Source of the DNA: Protaetiibacter mangrovi
GTDB lineage: Bacteria; Actinomycetota; Actinomycetes; Actinomycetales; Microbacteriaceae
Length of the DNA: 64,000 bases
Direction of reading: 5' to 3'
Assembly: GCF_024752305.1 (NCBI RefSeq)
Contig: NZ_JANTHX010000004.1
Coordinates: 186,001 to 250,000, forward strand
Both the position numbers and the translations under genes were made by a program. The notes under the pieces are model-generated. The model did not search any database and was not told the DNA's origin. It saw only the letters and a program-made list of their open reading frames with translations. Position 1 is the stretch's first letter. Each line of letters opens with the position of its first letter. This document shows, in pieces, positions 32,934 through 41,286 of this stretch.

Positions 32934-33295
32934 CAGACGGTCGTCAGCAGCGACGCGACCGCGTCGAGCGAGCCCGGCACCAGACGGTAGTAGGCCCAGG
33001 TGCCCCGCTTGGACCGCGTGAGGAAGCCGGATTCAACGAGCACCTTGAGGTGGTGCGAGACGGTGGGCTGCGACAGCCCGAGCGGCTCCTGCAGGTCGCA
33101 CACGCAGGCCTCCTGGTCGTCGTGCGCCGCCACGATCGACACGATCCGCAGCCGCGCCGGGTCGGCGAGCGCCTTGAGCGAGCGGGCGACGGCGTCGGCA
33201 TCCTCCACCGAGATCGCCTCGCGGGTGAGCGGCGCGCAGCAGGCGGTCACGTCGCGGATCGGGAGCAGTTCGGTGACCGGCATGGGCATCAGCAT
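32933..33295 (-). CDS. arsR: Arsenite-responsive ArsR repressor
   Basis: A 120-residue winged-helix repressor. Besides the core (ALADPARLRIVSIVAAHDDQ, LGLSQPTVSHHLKVLVESGF) it has an N-terminal Cys pair (Cys19-Cys20 in VTACCAPL) and ACVCDL (Cys64, Cys66). Corynebacterium ArsR binds As(III) with two N-terminal cysteines plus one in the helix region, and this protein keeps that arrangement. Divergent from arsC. The start is one of three close ATG codons (33295, 33289, 33283); none has a clear ribosome site. Confidence 0.9.
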   Translation of the reverse strand: MLMPMPVTELLPIRDVTACCAPLTREAISVEDADAVARSLKALADPARLRIVSIVAAHDDQEACVCDLQEPLGLSQPTVSHHLKVLVESGFLTRSKRGTWAYYRLVPGSLDAVASLLTTV

Positions 33296-33303
33296 CCCAT
33301 ATA

Positions 33304-33336
33304 GATCGATCCATGTCGATATTGACGGCGATCGAT
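33304..33336. promoter_or_regulatory. Candidate ArsR operator region
   Basis: GATCGAT occurs at 33304-33310 and 33330-33336, flanking the imperfect palindrome TCGATATTGA (33316-33325), in the 61-base gap between arsR and arsC. A good place for an ArsR dimer to block both promoters. Confidence 0.5.
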
Positions 33337-33356
33337 GTTTGGGTCAGACTCGGCGC

Positions 33357-33770
33357 ATGACCACACCCACCGTGCTCTTCGTGTGCGTGCACAACGCCGG
33401 CCGCTCGCAGATGGCCGCCGGCTACCTGCAGGCCCTCGCGGGCGACCGCGTGCAGGTGCTCTCCGCCGGCAGCGAGCCCGCCGACCGCATCAACCAGGTC
33501 GCCGTCGCGGCGATGGCCGAGGAGGGCATCGACATCACGGGCAACACCCCCAAGATCCTCACCACCGACGCCGTGCGCGAATCGGATGTCGTGATCACCA
33601 TGGGCTGCGGCGACACCTGCCCGATCTTCCCCGGCAAGCGCTACGAGGACTGGGAGCTCGACGACCCGGCCGGCCAGGACCTCGAGCACGTGCGCCCGAT
33701 CCGCGACGACATCCGCGCCCGCATCGAGGCGCTCATCGCCGAGATCGCGCCCCTCGGGGAGTCGGCGTGA
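33357..33770 (+). CDS. arsC: Arsenate reductase, low-molecular-weight phosphatase type
   Basis: Arsenate reductase of 137 residues that turns As(V) into As(III) in the cytoplasm. The catalytic P-loop C-X5-R is CVHNAGR (Cys10, Arg16). MGCGDTCPIFPGKRYEDWEL and DDPAGQDLEHVRPIRDDI match the actinobacterial enzymes that depend on mycothiol and mycoredoxin. The C-terminal pair used by thioredoxin-dependent ArsC proteins is replaced by CGDTC, which is shared by both types. First gene of the rightward ars operon; the flavoprotein starts in its stop codon. Confidence 0.9.
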   Translation: MTTPTVLFVCVHNAGRSQMAAGYLQALAGDRVQVLSAGSEPADRINQVAVAAMAEEGIDITGNTPKILTTDAVRESDVVITMGCGDTCPIFPGKRYEDWELDDPAGQDLEHVRPIRDDIRARIEALIAEIAPLGESA

Positions 33771-35101
33771 TCCTCGCGGCCGCCGCCCCCGAGATCGCCG
33801 GGACGGCGCGCACCGCGCTGCCCGTCGTCGTGATCGGCGCGGGACCGGTCGGTCTCGCGGCCGCGGCGCAGCTGCTCGAGCGCGGCATCGAACCGCTCGT
33901 GCTGGAGCGCGGCGACGGGCCGGGGGCCGCCATCCGCGAGTGGGGGCACATCCGCCTGTTCTCGCCGTGGCGCGAGGTGCTCGACGCCGCCGCGGTGCGG
34001 CTGCTCGAGGGCACCGGATGGCCCGCCCCCGAGCTCGAGCGCGCGCCGACGGGGCTCGAACTCGTCGAGCGGTACCTCGAACCGCTCGCCCGCACCGACG
34101 CCCTCGCGGCGCGCGTGCGCTACGGCGTCGAGGTCGACGGGGTGTCGCGGGTCGGCATGGACCGCACCCGCAGCGCCGGCCGCGCCGAGACCCCCTTCCT
34201 GCTGCGGCTCGCAGACGGCGAGGAGCTGCGCGCCCGCGCCGTGATCGACGCCTCGGGCACCTTCGCGCAGCCGAACGGGGTGATCGCCTCCGGCCTGCGC
34301 CCGCGTGACGCAGCTGCCGTGGCCGATCAGCTGACCCACGGGCTCCCCGACGTGCTCGGCCGCGACCGGGAGCGCTTCGCCGGGCGACACACGGTCGTCG
34401 TGGGCGCCGGGCATTCGGCCGCGAACACCCTGATCGCGCTCGCGCAGCTCGCCGACGAGGTGCCCGGCACGACGGTCGCCTGGCTCATCCGCTCGGCCTC
34501 CCCCGTGCGCGTCTACGGCTCGGACGGCGACCAGCTCGGCGGCCGCCGCTCGCTCGGCGAGGCCACCCACGAGCTCGTGCGCACGGGGCGCGTCGCGCTG
34601 CTGGACGAGTTCCTGGTCGCGGACGCCGCGCCCGTCGAGGGCGGCCGCGTCGCCCTGCGCGGCACGCGGGCCGAGGCACCCGCCGAGACGGTGGCCGACA
34701 CGGTCGTCGTCGCGACGGGGTTCCGCCCCGACCTCGACATGCTGCGCGAGGTGCGCCTCCGGCTCGACGAGGTGGTGGAGGCGCCGGCGAGGCTCGCGCC
34801 GCTCATCGACCCCAACGTCCACTCCTGCGGCACCGTGCCGCCGCACGGTGTCGACGAGCTGGCGCATCCGGAGCCCGACTTCTGGCTCGCCGGCATGAAG
34901 AGCTACGGTCGCGCGCCGACCTTCCTGCTGATGACCGGCTACGAGCAGGTGCGTTCGATCGCCGACGAGCTCGCGGGCGCGCACGAGGCCGCGCGCCGCA
35001 TCGAGCTGACCCTGCCCGAGACGGGGGTGTGCTCGACGAGCAATGCCCCGTCCCTGCTCGGCCGCGAGCTGCTCGCCTCCGACGGATCCTGCTGCGGATG
35101 A
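33767..35101 (+). CDS. FAD-dependent oxidoreductase of ars operon (ArsO-like)
   Basis: A 444-residue flavoprotein of the flavin monooxygenase/thioredoxin-reductase type. It has two dinucleotide folds: VVVIGAGPVGLAAAAQLLER for FAD and HTVVVGAGHSAANTLIALAQ for NADPH, plus VVATGFRPDLDML. The C-terminus carries cysteines in ETGVCSTSN and ends SCCG, which might bind arsenic or act in thiol chemistry. Homologues recur in actinobacterial ars operons, often called ArsO, with unproven activity. Coupled on both sides by 4-base overlaps (GTGA, ATGA). Confidence 0.78.
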   Translation: MILAAAAPEIAGTARTALPVVVIGAGPVGLAAAAQLLERGIEPLVLERGDGPGAAIREWGHIRLFSPWREVLDAAAVRLLEGTGWPAPELERAPTGLELVERYLEPLARTDALAARVRYGVEVDGVSRVGMDRTRSAGRAETPFLLRLADGEELRARAVIDASGTFAQPNGVIASGLRPRDAAAVADQLTHGLPDVLGRDRERFAGRHTVVVGAGHSAANTLIALAQLADEVPGTTVAWLIRSASPVRVYGSDGDQLGGRRSLGEATHELVRTGRVALLDEFLVADAAPVEGGRVALRGTRAEAPAETVADTVVVATGFRPDLDMLREVRLRLDEVVEAPARLAPLIDPNVHSCGTVPPHGVDELAHPEPDFWLAGMKSYGRAPTFLLMTGYEQVRSIADELAGAHEAARRIELTLPETGVCSTSNAPSLLGRELLASDGSCCG

Positions 35102-35589
35102 CCGGGCTGCGCCCGATGCGCGAGGGCGACTGGGGCGCCGTGCAGGAGATCTACCGGCAGGGCATCGAGGCCGGCAACGCGACCTTCGAGACCGAGCCCC
35201 CGAGCTGGGAGCACTTCGACGCCGGCAAGCGCGCCGATCTGCGCCTCGTCGCGGTGCAGGGGGACGAGGTGGTCGGCTGGGCGGCGGCGTCGCCCGTGTC
35301 GTCGCGCGAGGTCTACCGGGGCGTCGTCGAGCACTCCGTGTACGTCGAGGAGGGCCACCAGGGGCAGGGCATCGGCCGCCTGCTGCTCGACGGGTTCCTC
35401 GACCTCGCGGCGCGCCAGGGCGTGTGGACGGTGCAGTCGAGCATCTTCCCCGAGAACGTCGCGAGCCTGCGGCTGCACGAGGCCTGCGGCTTCCGCACGG
35501 TCGGCCGTCGCGAGCGCATCGCCCTCATGCAGACCGGCCCGTGGGCGGGGCGCTGGCGCGACACGATCCTCATCGAGCGGCGCGCGTAG
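35098..35589 (+). CDS. GNAT acetyltransferase, ArsN1/phosphinothricin type
   Basis: N-acetyltransferase of 163 residues. Acetyl-CoA motif VEEGHQGQGIGRLLLDGFL, plus EIYRQGIEAGNATFETEPPS and the phosphinothricin-type segment EHSVYVEE, SSIFPENVASLRLHEACGF. ArsN1 enzymes in ars operons acetylate the amino group of arsinothricin, an arsenic-containing antibiotic, and related phosphinothricin. Its position as the last gene of the ars operon supports that role; a plain phosphinothricin acetyltransferase would look much the same. Confidence 0.8.
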   Translation: MTGLRPMREGDWGAVQEIYRQGIEAGNATFETEPPSWEHFDAGKRADLRLVAVQGDEVVGWAAASPVSSREVYRGVVEHSVYVEEGHQGQGIGRLLLDGFLDLAARQGVWTVQSSIFPENVASLRLHEACGFRTVGRRERIALMQTGPWAGRWRDTILIERRA

Positions 35590-35629
35590 CTGACAGGATG
35601 AGAGCCTCGCTCACGATCGGGGGATCCGG

Positions 35630-36970
35630 ATGGCCTATCGCGACGAACCCTCCGACGGGGTGGGTCAGCTCACCGCGCTGATGCGCGGCGCGGAGGCGAC
35701 GGAGGGCGAGCCCGTCGATCCGGTCGAGCGTCGTCGCCGTCGTCGTCGCCGGCTGATTGCGACAGGTGTCGTCGTCGCCGTGGTGCTCGGTCTCCTCGGC
35801 GGGTACGCGGGCTACACGCTCAGCGCGCCGCTTCCCGCGGCGACCGGCGAGATCGAGCTCCCCGCGTCGCAGTCGGGGCCGGTCGTGGTCGTCGCGACGC
35901 CGCCCGACGGCGCATCGGCGATCAGCATCACCGGCGGCGACGACTATCTCGGCCCCGAGCTCGGCGGCATCCCCACCTCGAACGGCGGCGACGACCCGCG
36001 CCCGATGGCGAGCATCACGAAACTCGTCACGGCCCTCGTGATCCTCGACGCGCATCCGCTCGCCGGGCCCGACGACCCCGGCCCCACGATCACCTTCGAC
36101 AAGGCCGACCACGACCTCTACGACGCCTACTACGTGCGTGGCGCGACGATCGCCGCGATGCCCACCGGCAGCTCCATGTCGCTGCACGACGCGCTCGAGA
36201 TGATGCTCGTGGTCTCCGCCACCAACTACGCGGATGCGGTGGCGACCTGGGCGTTCGGGTCGCGCGCCGCATACCTCCGGGCCACGAAGGACTGGCTCGC
36301 CGCCAACGGTTTCAGCCGCACCACCGTCGTCGAGCCCACCGGGCTCGACCCGGGGAGCACCAGCACGCCGAGCGAACTGCTCGCGCTCGGTCGGCTCGCG
36401 ATGGCGAACGCGTCGATCGCGTCGATCGTGGGCCTGCCCGCGCTCGACGTGCCGGGGTTGGCGGGGCAGGGCAACACCAACTCGCTGCTCGGCGTCCAGG
36501 GGATCCGCGGCATCAAGACGGGCACGCTCGACACCTCCAACCTGCTGTTCTCGTCGCAGCTCGACGTGGGTATCGGCGAGCCGCTCGACGTGACCGGGGT
36601 CGTGCTCGGCGGCTTCTCGCACGACACCGTCAGCCGCGACGTGCGGGCCTGGCTCGAGAGCATCCGGTCGGGCTTCCACGAGGTGACGGCCGCCGAGCAG
36701 GGGCAGCTGCTGGGTGTCTACACGACGCCGTGGGGCGAGAGCGCCCGCGTGGTCGTCGGTGAGACCGCCACGCTGCTCACCTGGTCGGACACACCGATCG
36801 TGCCGACGATGAGCAGTCTGCAGCTCACCTCGGGTGCCGACGGCGAGCAGCTCGGCGAACTGACCTGGACGGCGGGCAGCCGTGCAGTGACGGTTCCGGT
36901 GCTGCTCGACGGCGCCATCTCACCCCCCGACCAGTGGTGGCGCCTGACGCATCCGTTCGAACTCGGCTGA
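35630..36970 (+). CDS. D-alanyl-D-alanine carboxypeptidase family (S11)
   Basis: Penicillin-binding serine peptidase of 446 residues. Residues 33-41 are an arginine run, 42-66 a membrane anchor, and the catalytic part faces outside. The SxxK motif is SITK (Ser128, Lys131), a SATN motif stands in the second position (195-198), and KTG is in GIKTGTLD. The C-terminal 100 residues form a beta-rich domain. It trims peptidoglycan stem peptides. It is a single-gene unit between the ars operon and a histidine kinase. The long cytoplasmic N-terminus of about 40 residues is unusual for DacA-type enzymes but common in actinobacteria. Confidence 0.83.
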   Translation: MAYRDEPSDGVGQLTALMRGAEATEGEPVDPVERRRRRRRRLIATGVVVAVVLGLLGGYAGYTLSAPLPAATGEIELPASQSGPVVVVATPPDGASAISITGGDDYLGPELGGIPTSNGGDDPRPMASITKLVTALVILDAHPLAGPDDPGPTITFDKADHDLYDAYYVRGATIAAMPTGSSMSLHDALEMMLVVSATNYADAVATWAFGSRAAYLRATKDWLAANGFSRTTVVEPTGLDPGSTSTPSELLALGRLAMANASIASIVGLPALDVPGLAGQGNTNSLLGVQGIRGIKTGTLDTSNLLFSSQLDVGIGEPLDVTGVVLGGFSHDTVSRDVRAWLESIRSGFHEVTAAEQGQLLGVYTTPWGESARVVVGETATLLTWSDTPIVPTMSSLQLTSGADGEQLGELTWTAGSRAVTVPVLLDGAISPPDQWWRLTHPFELG

Positions 36971-37059
36971 ACCCTCCGAAGGCCAGGCCGACGTCGCCAT
37001 CACCCCGGGCCACGTCGAGCACGCTTCCCGTCGTTAGAGTCGATGTCCGGAGGGGACGG

Positions 37060-38223
37060 ATGACCACGCTGCAGGACGAGGCGCGCCGGAGCGCGATCGC
37101 GGAGTACGAGGTGCTCGACGCGCCGGCCGCCGACCTCGAGGGGCTGGTGTGGCTCGCGGCGACGCTCTGCGAGGTGCCGAAGGCGGTCATCAACATCATC
37201 GACGACCGCCTGCAGCACCAGGTCGCGGCGTTCGGCTTCGCGGCGGATGTGTGCAGCCGCGAGGACTCGATGTGCGCGGCCGTGTTCGAGCGCGCCGAGC
37301 AGGTCGTGGTGGCGGATTCCCGTGAGGATGCGCGCTTCGCCCACAACCCCTTCGTCGCCGGCGAGATCGCGCACGTGCGCTTCTACGCCTCCAGCCCCCT
37401 CGTCACCCCCGACGGGATCCCGATCGGCACGCTGTGCGTCTTCGACGACGAGGTGGGGGAGCTGACGCCGGACCGTCGGCAGGGGCTCGCGCTGCTCGCC
37501 GAGCAGGTGGTCGAGGCGCTCGAGCTGCGCCGGGTGGCGCGGGAGCTGCGCCACTCGAACCAGCAGCTGGAGTCGTTCGCGGGCCAGATCGGCCACGACC
37601 TGCGCAACCCGCTCACGGCGGTCGCCGGGTTCATCGAGCTCGCGGCGACGAGCCCCGAGCTCGACGACGCGCCCGACGCGAAGCAGTCGCTCGCCCGCGC
37701 GGATGCCGCCGCCGCGCGGATGCACGCGATGATCTCCGATCTGCTCGACTACGCCCGCTTCGGTGGCGCGAAGCCGCGTCGGGAGCCGCTCGACCTGCCC
37801 GGCCTGGTCGCCGCGGTGCTCGACGACCTCGGCCCCGCCGTCGCCGAGAGCGGCGCCCGGGTGTCGAGCGAGGTGCGGGTCGATGCGGTGGGCGACCCCA
37901 CCCTCGTGCGCGCCCTGCTGCAGAACCTGGTGGCGAACGCGATCAAGTTCACCGCGGCATCCGGTGCCGCACCGCGGATCGACATCCGGGCGTCGGAGAT
38001 CGACGGCGGCTGCCTGCTGACCGTCGACGACGACGGGCCCGGCGTGCCCGTGGACCAGCGCGAGCGCGTGTTCGAGCTCATGGAGCGCGGCCGTGCGGGC
38101 GTCCCGGGGCTCGGTATCGGACTGGCCACCTGCCGCCGCATCGTCGAGGCGCACGGCGGACGCATCGGCATCGACGACTCGCCCCTCGGCGGCGCCCGGG
38201 TCTGGGCGACCCTGCCGCGGTAG
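37060..38223 (+). CDS. GAF-domain sensor histidine kinase
   Basis: Soluble kinase of 387 residues without membrane segments. A GAF domain occupies about 20-155 (CEVPKAVINIIDDRLQHQVA, REDSMCAAVFERAEQVVV, FYASSPLVTPDGIPIGTLCV). Then come the H box GQIGHDLRNPLTAVAGF, the N box QNLVANAIKFTAASG, and DDDGPGV and GLGIGLATCRRIVEAHGG. No response regulator gene is adjacent, so it is an orphan kinase. GGAGGGG stands before the ATG at 37060. The GAF domain may read a small molecule, redox state or light, but no chromophore residue can be identified. Confidence 0.87.
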   Translation: MTTLQDEARRSAIAEYEVLDAPAADLEGLVWLAATLCEVPKAVINIIDDRLQHQVAAFGFAADVCSREDSMCAAVFERAEQVVVADSREDARFAHNPFVAGEIAHVRFYASSPLVTPDGIPIGTLCVFDDEVGELTPDRRQGLALLAEQVVEALELRRVARELRHSNQQLESFAGQIGHDLRNPLTAVAGFIELAATSPELDDAPDAKQSLARADAAAARMHAMISDLLDYARFGGAKPRREPLDLPGLVAAVLDDLGPAVAESGARVSSEVRVDAVGDPTLVRALLQNLVANAIKFTAASGAAPRIDIRASEIDGGCLLTVDDDGPGVPVDQRERVFELMERGRAGVPGLGIGLATCRRIVEAHGGRIGIDDSPLGGARVWATLPR

Positions 38224-38224
38224 C

Positions 38225-38794
38225 TCAGGCCTCGCGTACGCCCGTCAGCGTGCCCGCGGCGAGCACGTGGCCGGCGACCGCCGCCGGGACGGCGGCGACC
38301 TCCGCGAGCTGCTCGAGCGGCGCCGGCGCGTCGAGGGCGTAGACGTGGATGCGGTAGCGGTGGGGTCCGTGGCCCGGGATCGGCCGGGGACCGCGGTAGG
38401 ACGACGGTCCGCGCCGTCCCCGCAGGAACCGCGCACCGGGGGCGCCCGCGCCGAGACCCCCTTCGGGGATGCCCTCGGCCGCCGGGGTGACGGCCGCGAC
38501 CGCGTGGATGCGTGGATTCGGCGCCGGGCTGCCGACGTCCTCCATGATCACGAGCACGTCGACGGTTTCGGCGGGGAGCGCGTCCCAGCGCAGCGCGGGC
38601 GACACATGCTGCCCGATCAGCCATCCGCAGCTGCGGTCGGGGATCTGCTCGCCCTCCGCGAAGCTCGGCGAGGTCACGACGATGCGGTTCGGGGTGGCGA
38701 GCTCGGGCGCGCGGGCGATGCTCAGCGCCTCGTCGGCGTGGCGATGCCGCAGCGCGCGGCCGAGGGGGGTGAGCAGGGTTTCGACGGGATGCAT
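38225..38794 (-). CDS. YbhB/YbcL family (PEBP-like) protein
   Basis: A 189-residue protein of the phosphatidylethanolamine-binding family, whose bacterial members have largely unknown ligands. Family signs: IVVTSPSFAEGEQIPDRSCG, GQHVSPALRWDALPAETVDV, IMEDVGSPAPNP, and GPHRYRIHVYALD. It follows the MarR gene after 14 bases and is surely in the same operon, so it is expressed under MarR control. GGAGGAA is found before the ATG. Confidence 0.82.
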   Translation of the reverse strand: MHPVETLLTPLGRALRHRHADEALSIARAPELATPNRIVVTSPSFAEGEQIPDRSCGWLIGQHVSPALRWDALPAETVDVLVIMEDVGSPAPNPRIHAVAAVTPAAEGIPEGGLGAGAPGARFLRGRRGPSSYRGPRPIPGHGPHRYRIHVYALDAPAPLEQLAEVAAVPAAVAGHVLAAGTLTGVREA

Positions 38795-38808
38795 GGGTTC
38801 CTCCGGGG

Positions 38809-39234
38809 TCAGGAGTCGCCGAGGCGCAGCAGCAGCGGCGCGGCGCGGGCTATGTCGGCGAGCTCGTCCTCGGTGAGCTCGGCGAGGCGGGCGTTCAACC
38901 AGTCGCGACGGTGGCGCAGCGATGCGTCGGCGGCGCTGCTGCCCTGGGCGGTGAGCTGGAACACCACGCGCCGGCGGTCGACGTCGTCGCGGCTCTTCGT
39001 GAGGTGGCCGAGCGCCTCCAGCCGGCGCACGGTCTGGCTCATCGAGCCGAGCGTGACGTGAGCGCTCGCGGCGAGCTCGGTCAGGCTCATCCCGCCGCGC
39101 TTCTCGAGCACGACGAGCACCTGCAGCGCCGCATCCGGCACCTCGCCCTCGAGCCGCTCCGAACGGAAGCGGCTCGCCAGGCGGGTCACGGCTCGACGCA
39201 GCTCGGCGCCGACGTCGTCGGTGTGCTCTGCCAT
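38809..39234 (-). CDS. MarR-family regulator
   Basis: A 141-residue winged-helix regulator: DAALQVLVVLEKRGGMSLTE, AASAHVTLGSMSQTVRRLEA, and the wing KSRDDVDRRRVVFQLTAQG. GGAGGAG stands just before the ATG at 39234. A near-perfect 25-bp inverted repeat lies 31 bases upstream, so autoregulation is likely. It forms an operon with the PEBP-like gene; the epimerase gene lies upstream on the same strand. Confidence 0.88.
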   Translation of the reverse strand: MAEHTDDVGAELRRAVTRLASRFRSERLEGEVPDAALQVLVVLEKRGGMSLTELAASAHVTLGSMSQTVRRLEALGHLTKSRDDVDRRRVVFQLTAQGSSAADASLRHRRDWLNARLAELTEDELADIARAAPLLLRLGDS

Positions 39235-39264
39235 GGCTCCTCCAATTGCTGAGTACACCATAGC

Positions 39265-39289
39265 ATTTACTTAGTGTTACTAAGCAAAT
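39265..39289. promoter_or_regulatory. MarR operator (inverted repeat)
   Basis: ATTTACTTAG-N5-CTAAGCAAAT, arms of ten bases with one mismatch, AT-rich in a GC-rich genome, directly upstream of the MarR gene. Confidence 0.75.
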
Positions 39290-39295
39290 CGGACG

Positions 39296-40327
39296 CTAGC
39301 CGATGAGCCCCCGCCGCACCATGCTCTCGGCTGCGGATGCGATCGCCTCGACCGCGGGGCGCGCGGTGTAGCCGAGCATGCGGCGTGCCTTTTCGGTCGT
39401 GAAGCGCTTGCGGTAGCCGAGGTCGGGCGCGAGCGCGCGGAACTGCGGCGAGAAGAGGGCGCCGAGGCGCACCACGACGTTCGGGATCGCGCGGGTCGGC
39501 ACCTTCGCGGCCGCGTCGCCCACAGCGGCCCGCACCGTGGCGCCGATCTCCCGGAGCGACATGACGGGGTCGCTCGCGATCAGGAAGCGCTCCCCCGCCG
39601 CCTCCGGGGTGGTCATCGCCGCGACGTGGGCGGCGGCGACGTCGCGCACGTCGACGACCGGGATGTACAGCGCGGGGTAGCCCGGCATCCGTCCGGCGAG
39701 CATGTTCTGGATGATGTGGTTCGAGCCCGACACGGCGTCGCCCATGACCGGCCCCATGACCGCCACCGGCAGCAGCGTCGTGAGCTCCATGCCCCGCCCC
39801 TCGGCGGCGACGAAGTCCCACGCGGCGCGCTCCGCGAGCGTCTTGCTCTTGCCGTAGGCATCGACCCCCGGTCCATCGATCACCGTCCAGTCGTCGTCGG
39901 TGAAGACGTGGTCGTCGTGAAGGTGGCCCCAGCTGACGGCGTGGAACGCCGACGTCAGCACGACGCGACGCACCCCCGCATCGCGGGCGGCCCGCAGCAC
40001 GCGCAGCGCGCCGTCCCGGGCGGGCGCGATCAGCTGCTGCTCGTCGTCGACGTGCCCGGGCATGACCGGCGAGGCCACGTGCATCACGGTGTCGACGCCC
40101 GCGACCGCGGCATCCCATCCGGCGTCGTCGAGCAGGTCGGCGGCGACGAACTCGAGGGCGTCGCCCCGGGTCATGCCCGCGTCGGTCAGCACCTCGCGGA
40201 CCGCGGGCTCCTTCGCGAGCGAGCGGACGGTCGCGCGCACCCGGTACCCGGCGTCGAGCAGCTGCAGGATGACGTGGCCGGCGATGAAGCCCGAGCCACC
40301 GGTGACGAGAACGGTCGGAGAGGTCAT
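39296..40327 (-). CDS. NAD(P)-dependent epimerase/reductase (extended SDR)
   Basis: A 343-residue Rossmann enzyme of the dihydroflavonol-reductase-like group. The cofactor motif is VLVTGGSGFIAGHVILQLL, the catalytic Tyr and Lys are in DAYGKSKTLAE, and ADLLDDAGWDAAVAGVD and VMHVASPV are typical. It would reduce an aldehyde or ketone or act on an NDP-sugar; the substrate is unknown. It is divergent from an XRE-family regulator, with a 9-bp inverted repeat in the gap, so it is a likely target of that regulator. Confidence 0.85.
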   Translation of the reverse strand: MTSPTVLVTGGSGFIAGHVILQLLDAGYRVRATVRSLAKEPAVREVLTDAGMTRGDALEFVAADLLDDAGWDAAVAGVDTVMHVASPVMPGHVDDEQQLIAPARDGALRVLRAARDAGVRRVVLTSAFHAVSWGHLHDDHVFTDDDWTVIDGPGVDAYGKSKTLAERAAWDFVAAEGRGMELTTLLPVAVMGPVMGDAVSGSNHIIQNMLAGRMPGYPALYIPVVDVRDVAAAHVAAMTTPEAAGERFLIASDPVMSLREIGATVRAAVGDAAAKVPTRAIPNVVVRLGALFSPQFRALAPDLGYRKRFTTEKARRMLGYTARPAVEAIASAAESMVRRGLIG

Positions 40328-40371
40328 GCTCCGAGTGTGCGAGGCCGCCGTGCGGGCAGCGAGAGCCCCCG

Positions 40372-40400
40372 CGATCCTGGGAGTCGGGGGACCAGGATCG
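40372..40400. promoter_or_regulatory. Inverted repeat CGATCCTGG-N11-CCAGGATCG
   Basis: Perfect 9-bp arms (40372-40380, 40392-40400) in the divergent region of the epimerase and XRE genes, just upstream of the XRE -10 box. Probable operator for the XRE regulator. Confidence 0.65.
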
Positions 40401-40416
40401 GCGCGTTCCGCGGGGT

Positions 40417-40422
40417 TACGGT
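40417..40422 (+). promoter_or_regulatory. -10 box TACGGT, leaderless start
   Basis: TACGGT, 6 bases, then the GTG at 40429. Confidence 0.5.
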
Positions 40423-40428
40423 GAGACG

Positions 40429-41259
40429 GTGAGCGACGAGCCGAACCCGCTGGGCGGGTTCCTGCGCGCCCGGCGGGAGCTCGTGACCCCCGACGACGTC
40501 GGCATCCCCGTGCTCGGCACGCGGCGCGTCGCCGGATTGCGGCGCGAGGAGGTGGCGATGCTCGCGGGCATCAGCGCCGACTACTACCTGCGTCTCGAGC
40601 AGGGCCGCGACCGGCACCCCTCGGCCCAGGTGCTCGAGTCGATCGGGCGGGTGCTGCAGCTCGACGACGAGGGGATGGCGTACCTGCTCGGGCTGGTCGC
40701 CGAGAAGCCCCGGCGCACCCGGCGGGTGCGCCGCGAGGTGGTGCCGGCGGGCACGCTCACGCTCGTGCGGCAACTGCCGCTGCCCGCATTCGTGGAGGGC
40801 CGCTACCTCGACGTGCTCGCCTCGAACCCGCTCGCGCTCGCGCTGTCGCCGCGGCTGCGGATCGGCGGCAACCGGCTGCGCGACGTCTTCCTCGACCCCG
40901 AGGAGCGGGCGATGTTCCCGCAGTCGGAGCAGGCGGCCGCCGGGCTGATCGCCGGATTCCGCGCCTCGATCGGCGCCGACACCGACGACCCGCGGGTGAT
41001 CGAGCTCGTGGGCGAGCTCTCGGTCGCGAGCCCGCTGTTCCGTCGGCTGTGGGCGCGGCACGACGTGGGACCCCGGCAGGGCGCGGTCGTGCCGTTCGAG
41101 CATCCGCAGCTGGGCGAGCTGCGGCTCAACCGCGAGAAGCTGCTGATCGGCGGCACCGATCGCATGACGCTCGTGATCTACCACGCCGATCCGGGTTCGG
41201 ATGCGGCGGAGAAGCTGGCGCTGCTCGCCTCGATGGGCGCGGAGTCGCCCGCCCGCTGA
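40429..41259 (+). CDS. XRE-family regulator with MmyB-like ligand domain
   Basis: A 276-residue regulator. An N-terminal helix-turn-helix (RVAGLRREEVAMLAGISADY, YYLRLEQGRDRHPSAQVLES) is joined to an MLTR/MmyB-type ligand-binding domain (about 105-270) with LALALSPRLRIGG and LWARHDVGPRQGAVVPFEHP. Proteins of this type usually repress a neighbouring short-chain dehydrogenase gene, matching the divergent epimerase gene at 39296. GTG start, leaderless signal. Confidence 0.87.
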   Translation: MSDEPNPLGGFLRARRELVTPDDVGIPVLGTRRVAGLRREEVAMLAGISADYYLRLEQGRDRHPSAQVLESIGRVLQLDDEGMAYLLGLVAEKPRRTRRVRREVVPAGTLTLVRQLPLPAFVEGRYLDVLASNPLALALSPRLRIGGNRLRDVFLDPEERAMFPQSEQAAAGLIAGFRASIGADTDDPRVIELVGELSVASPLFRRLWARHDVGPRQGAVVPFEHPQLGELRLNREKLLIGGTDRMTLVIYHADPGSDAAEKLALLASMGAESPAR

Positions 41260-41273
41260 CGGGGCTTGCGGCG

Positions 41274-41279
41274 TATCGT
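41274..41279 (+). promoter_or_regulatory. -10 box TATCGT, leaderless start
   Basis: TATCGT, 7 bases, then the ATG at 41287. Confidence 0.45.
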
Positions 41280-41286
41280 CGCGGGC

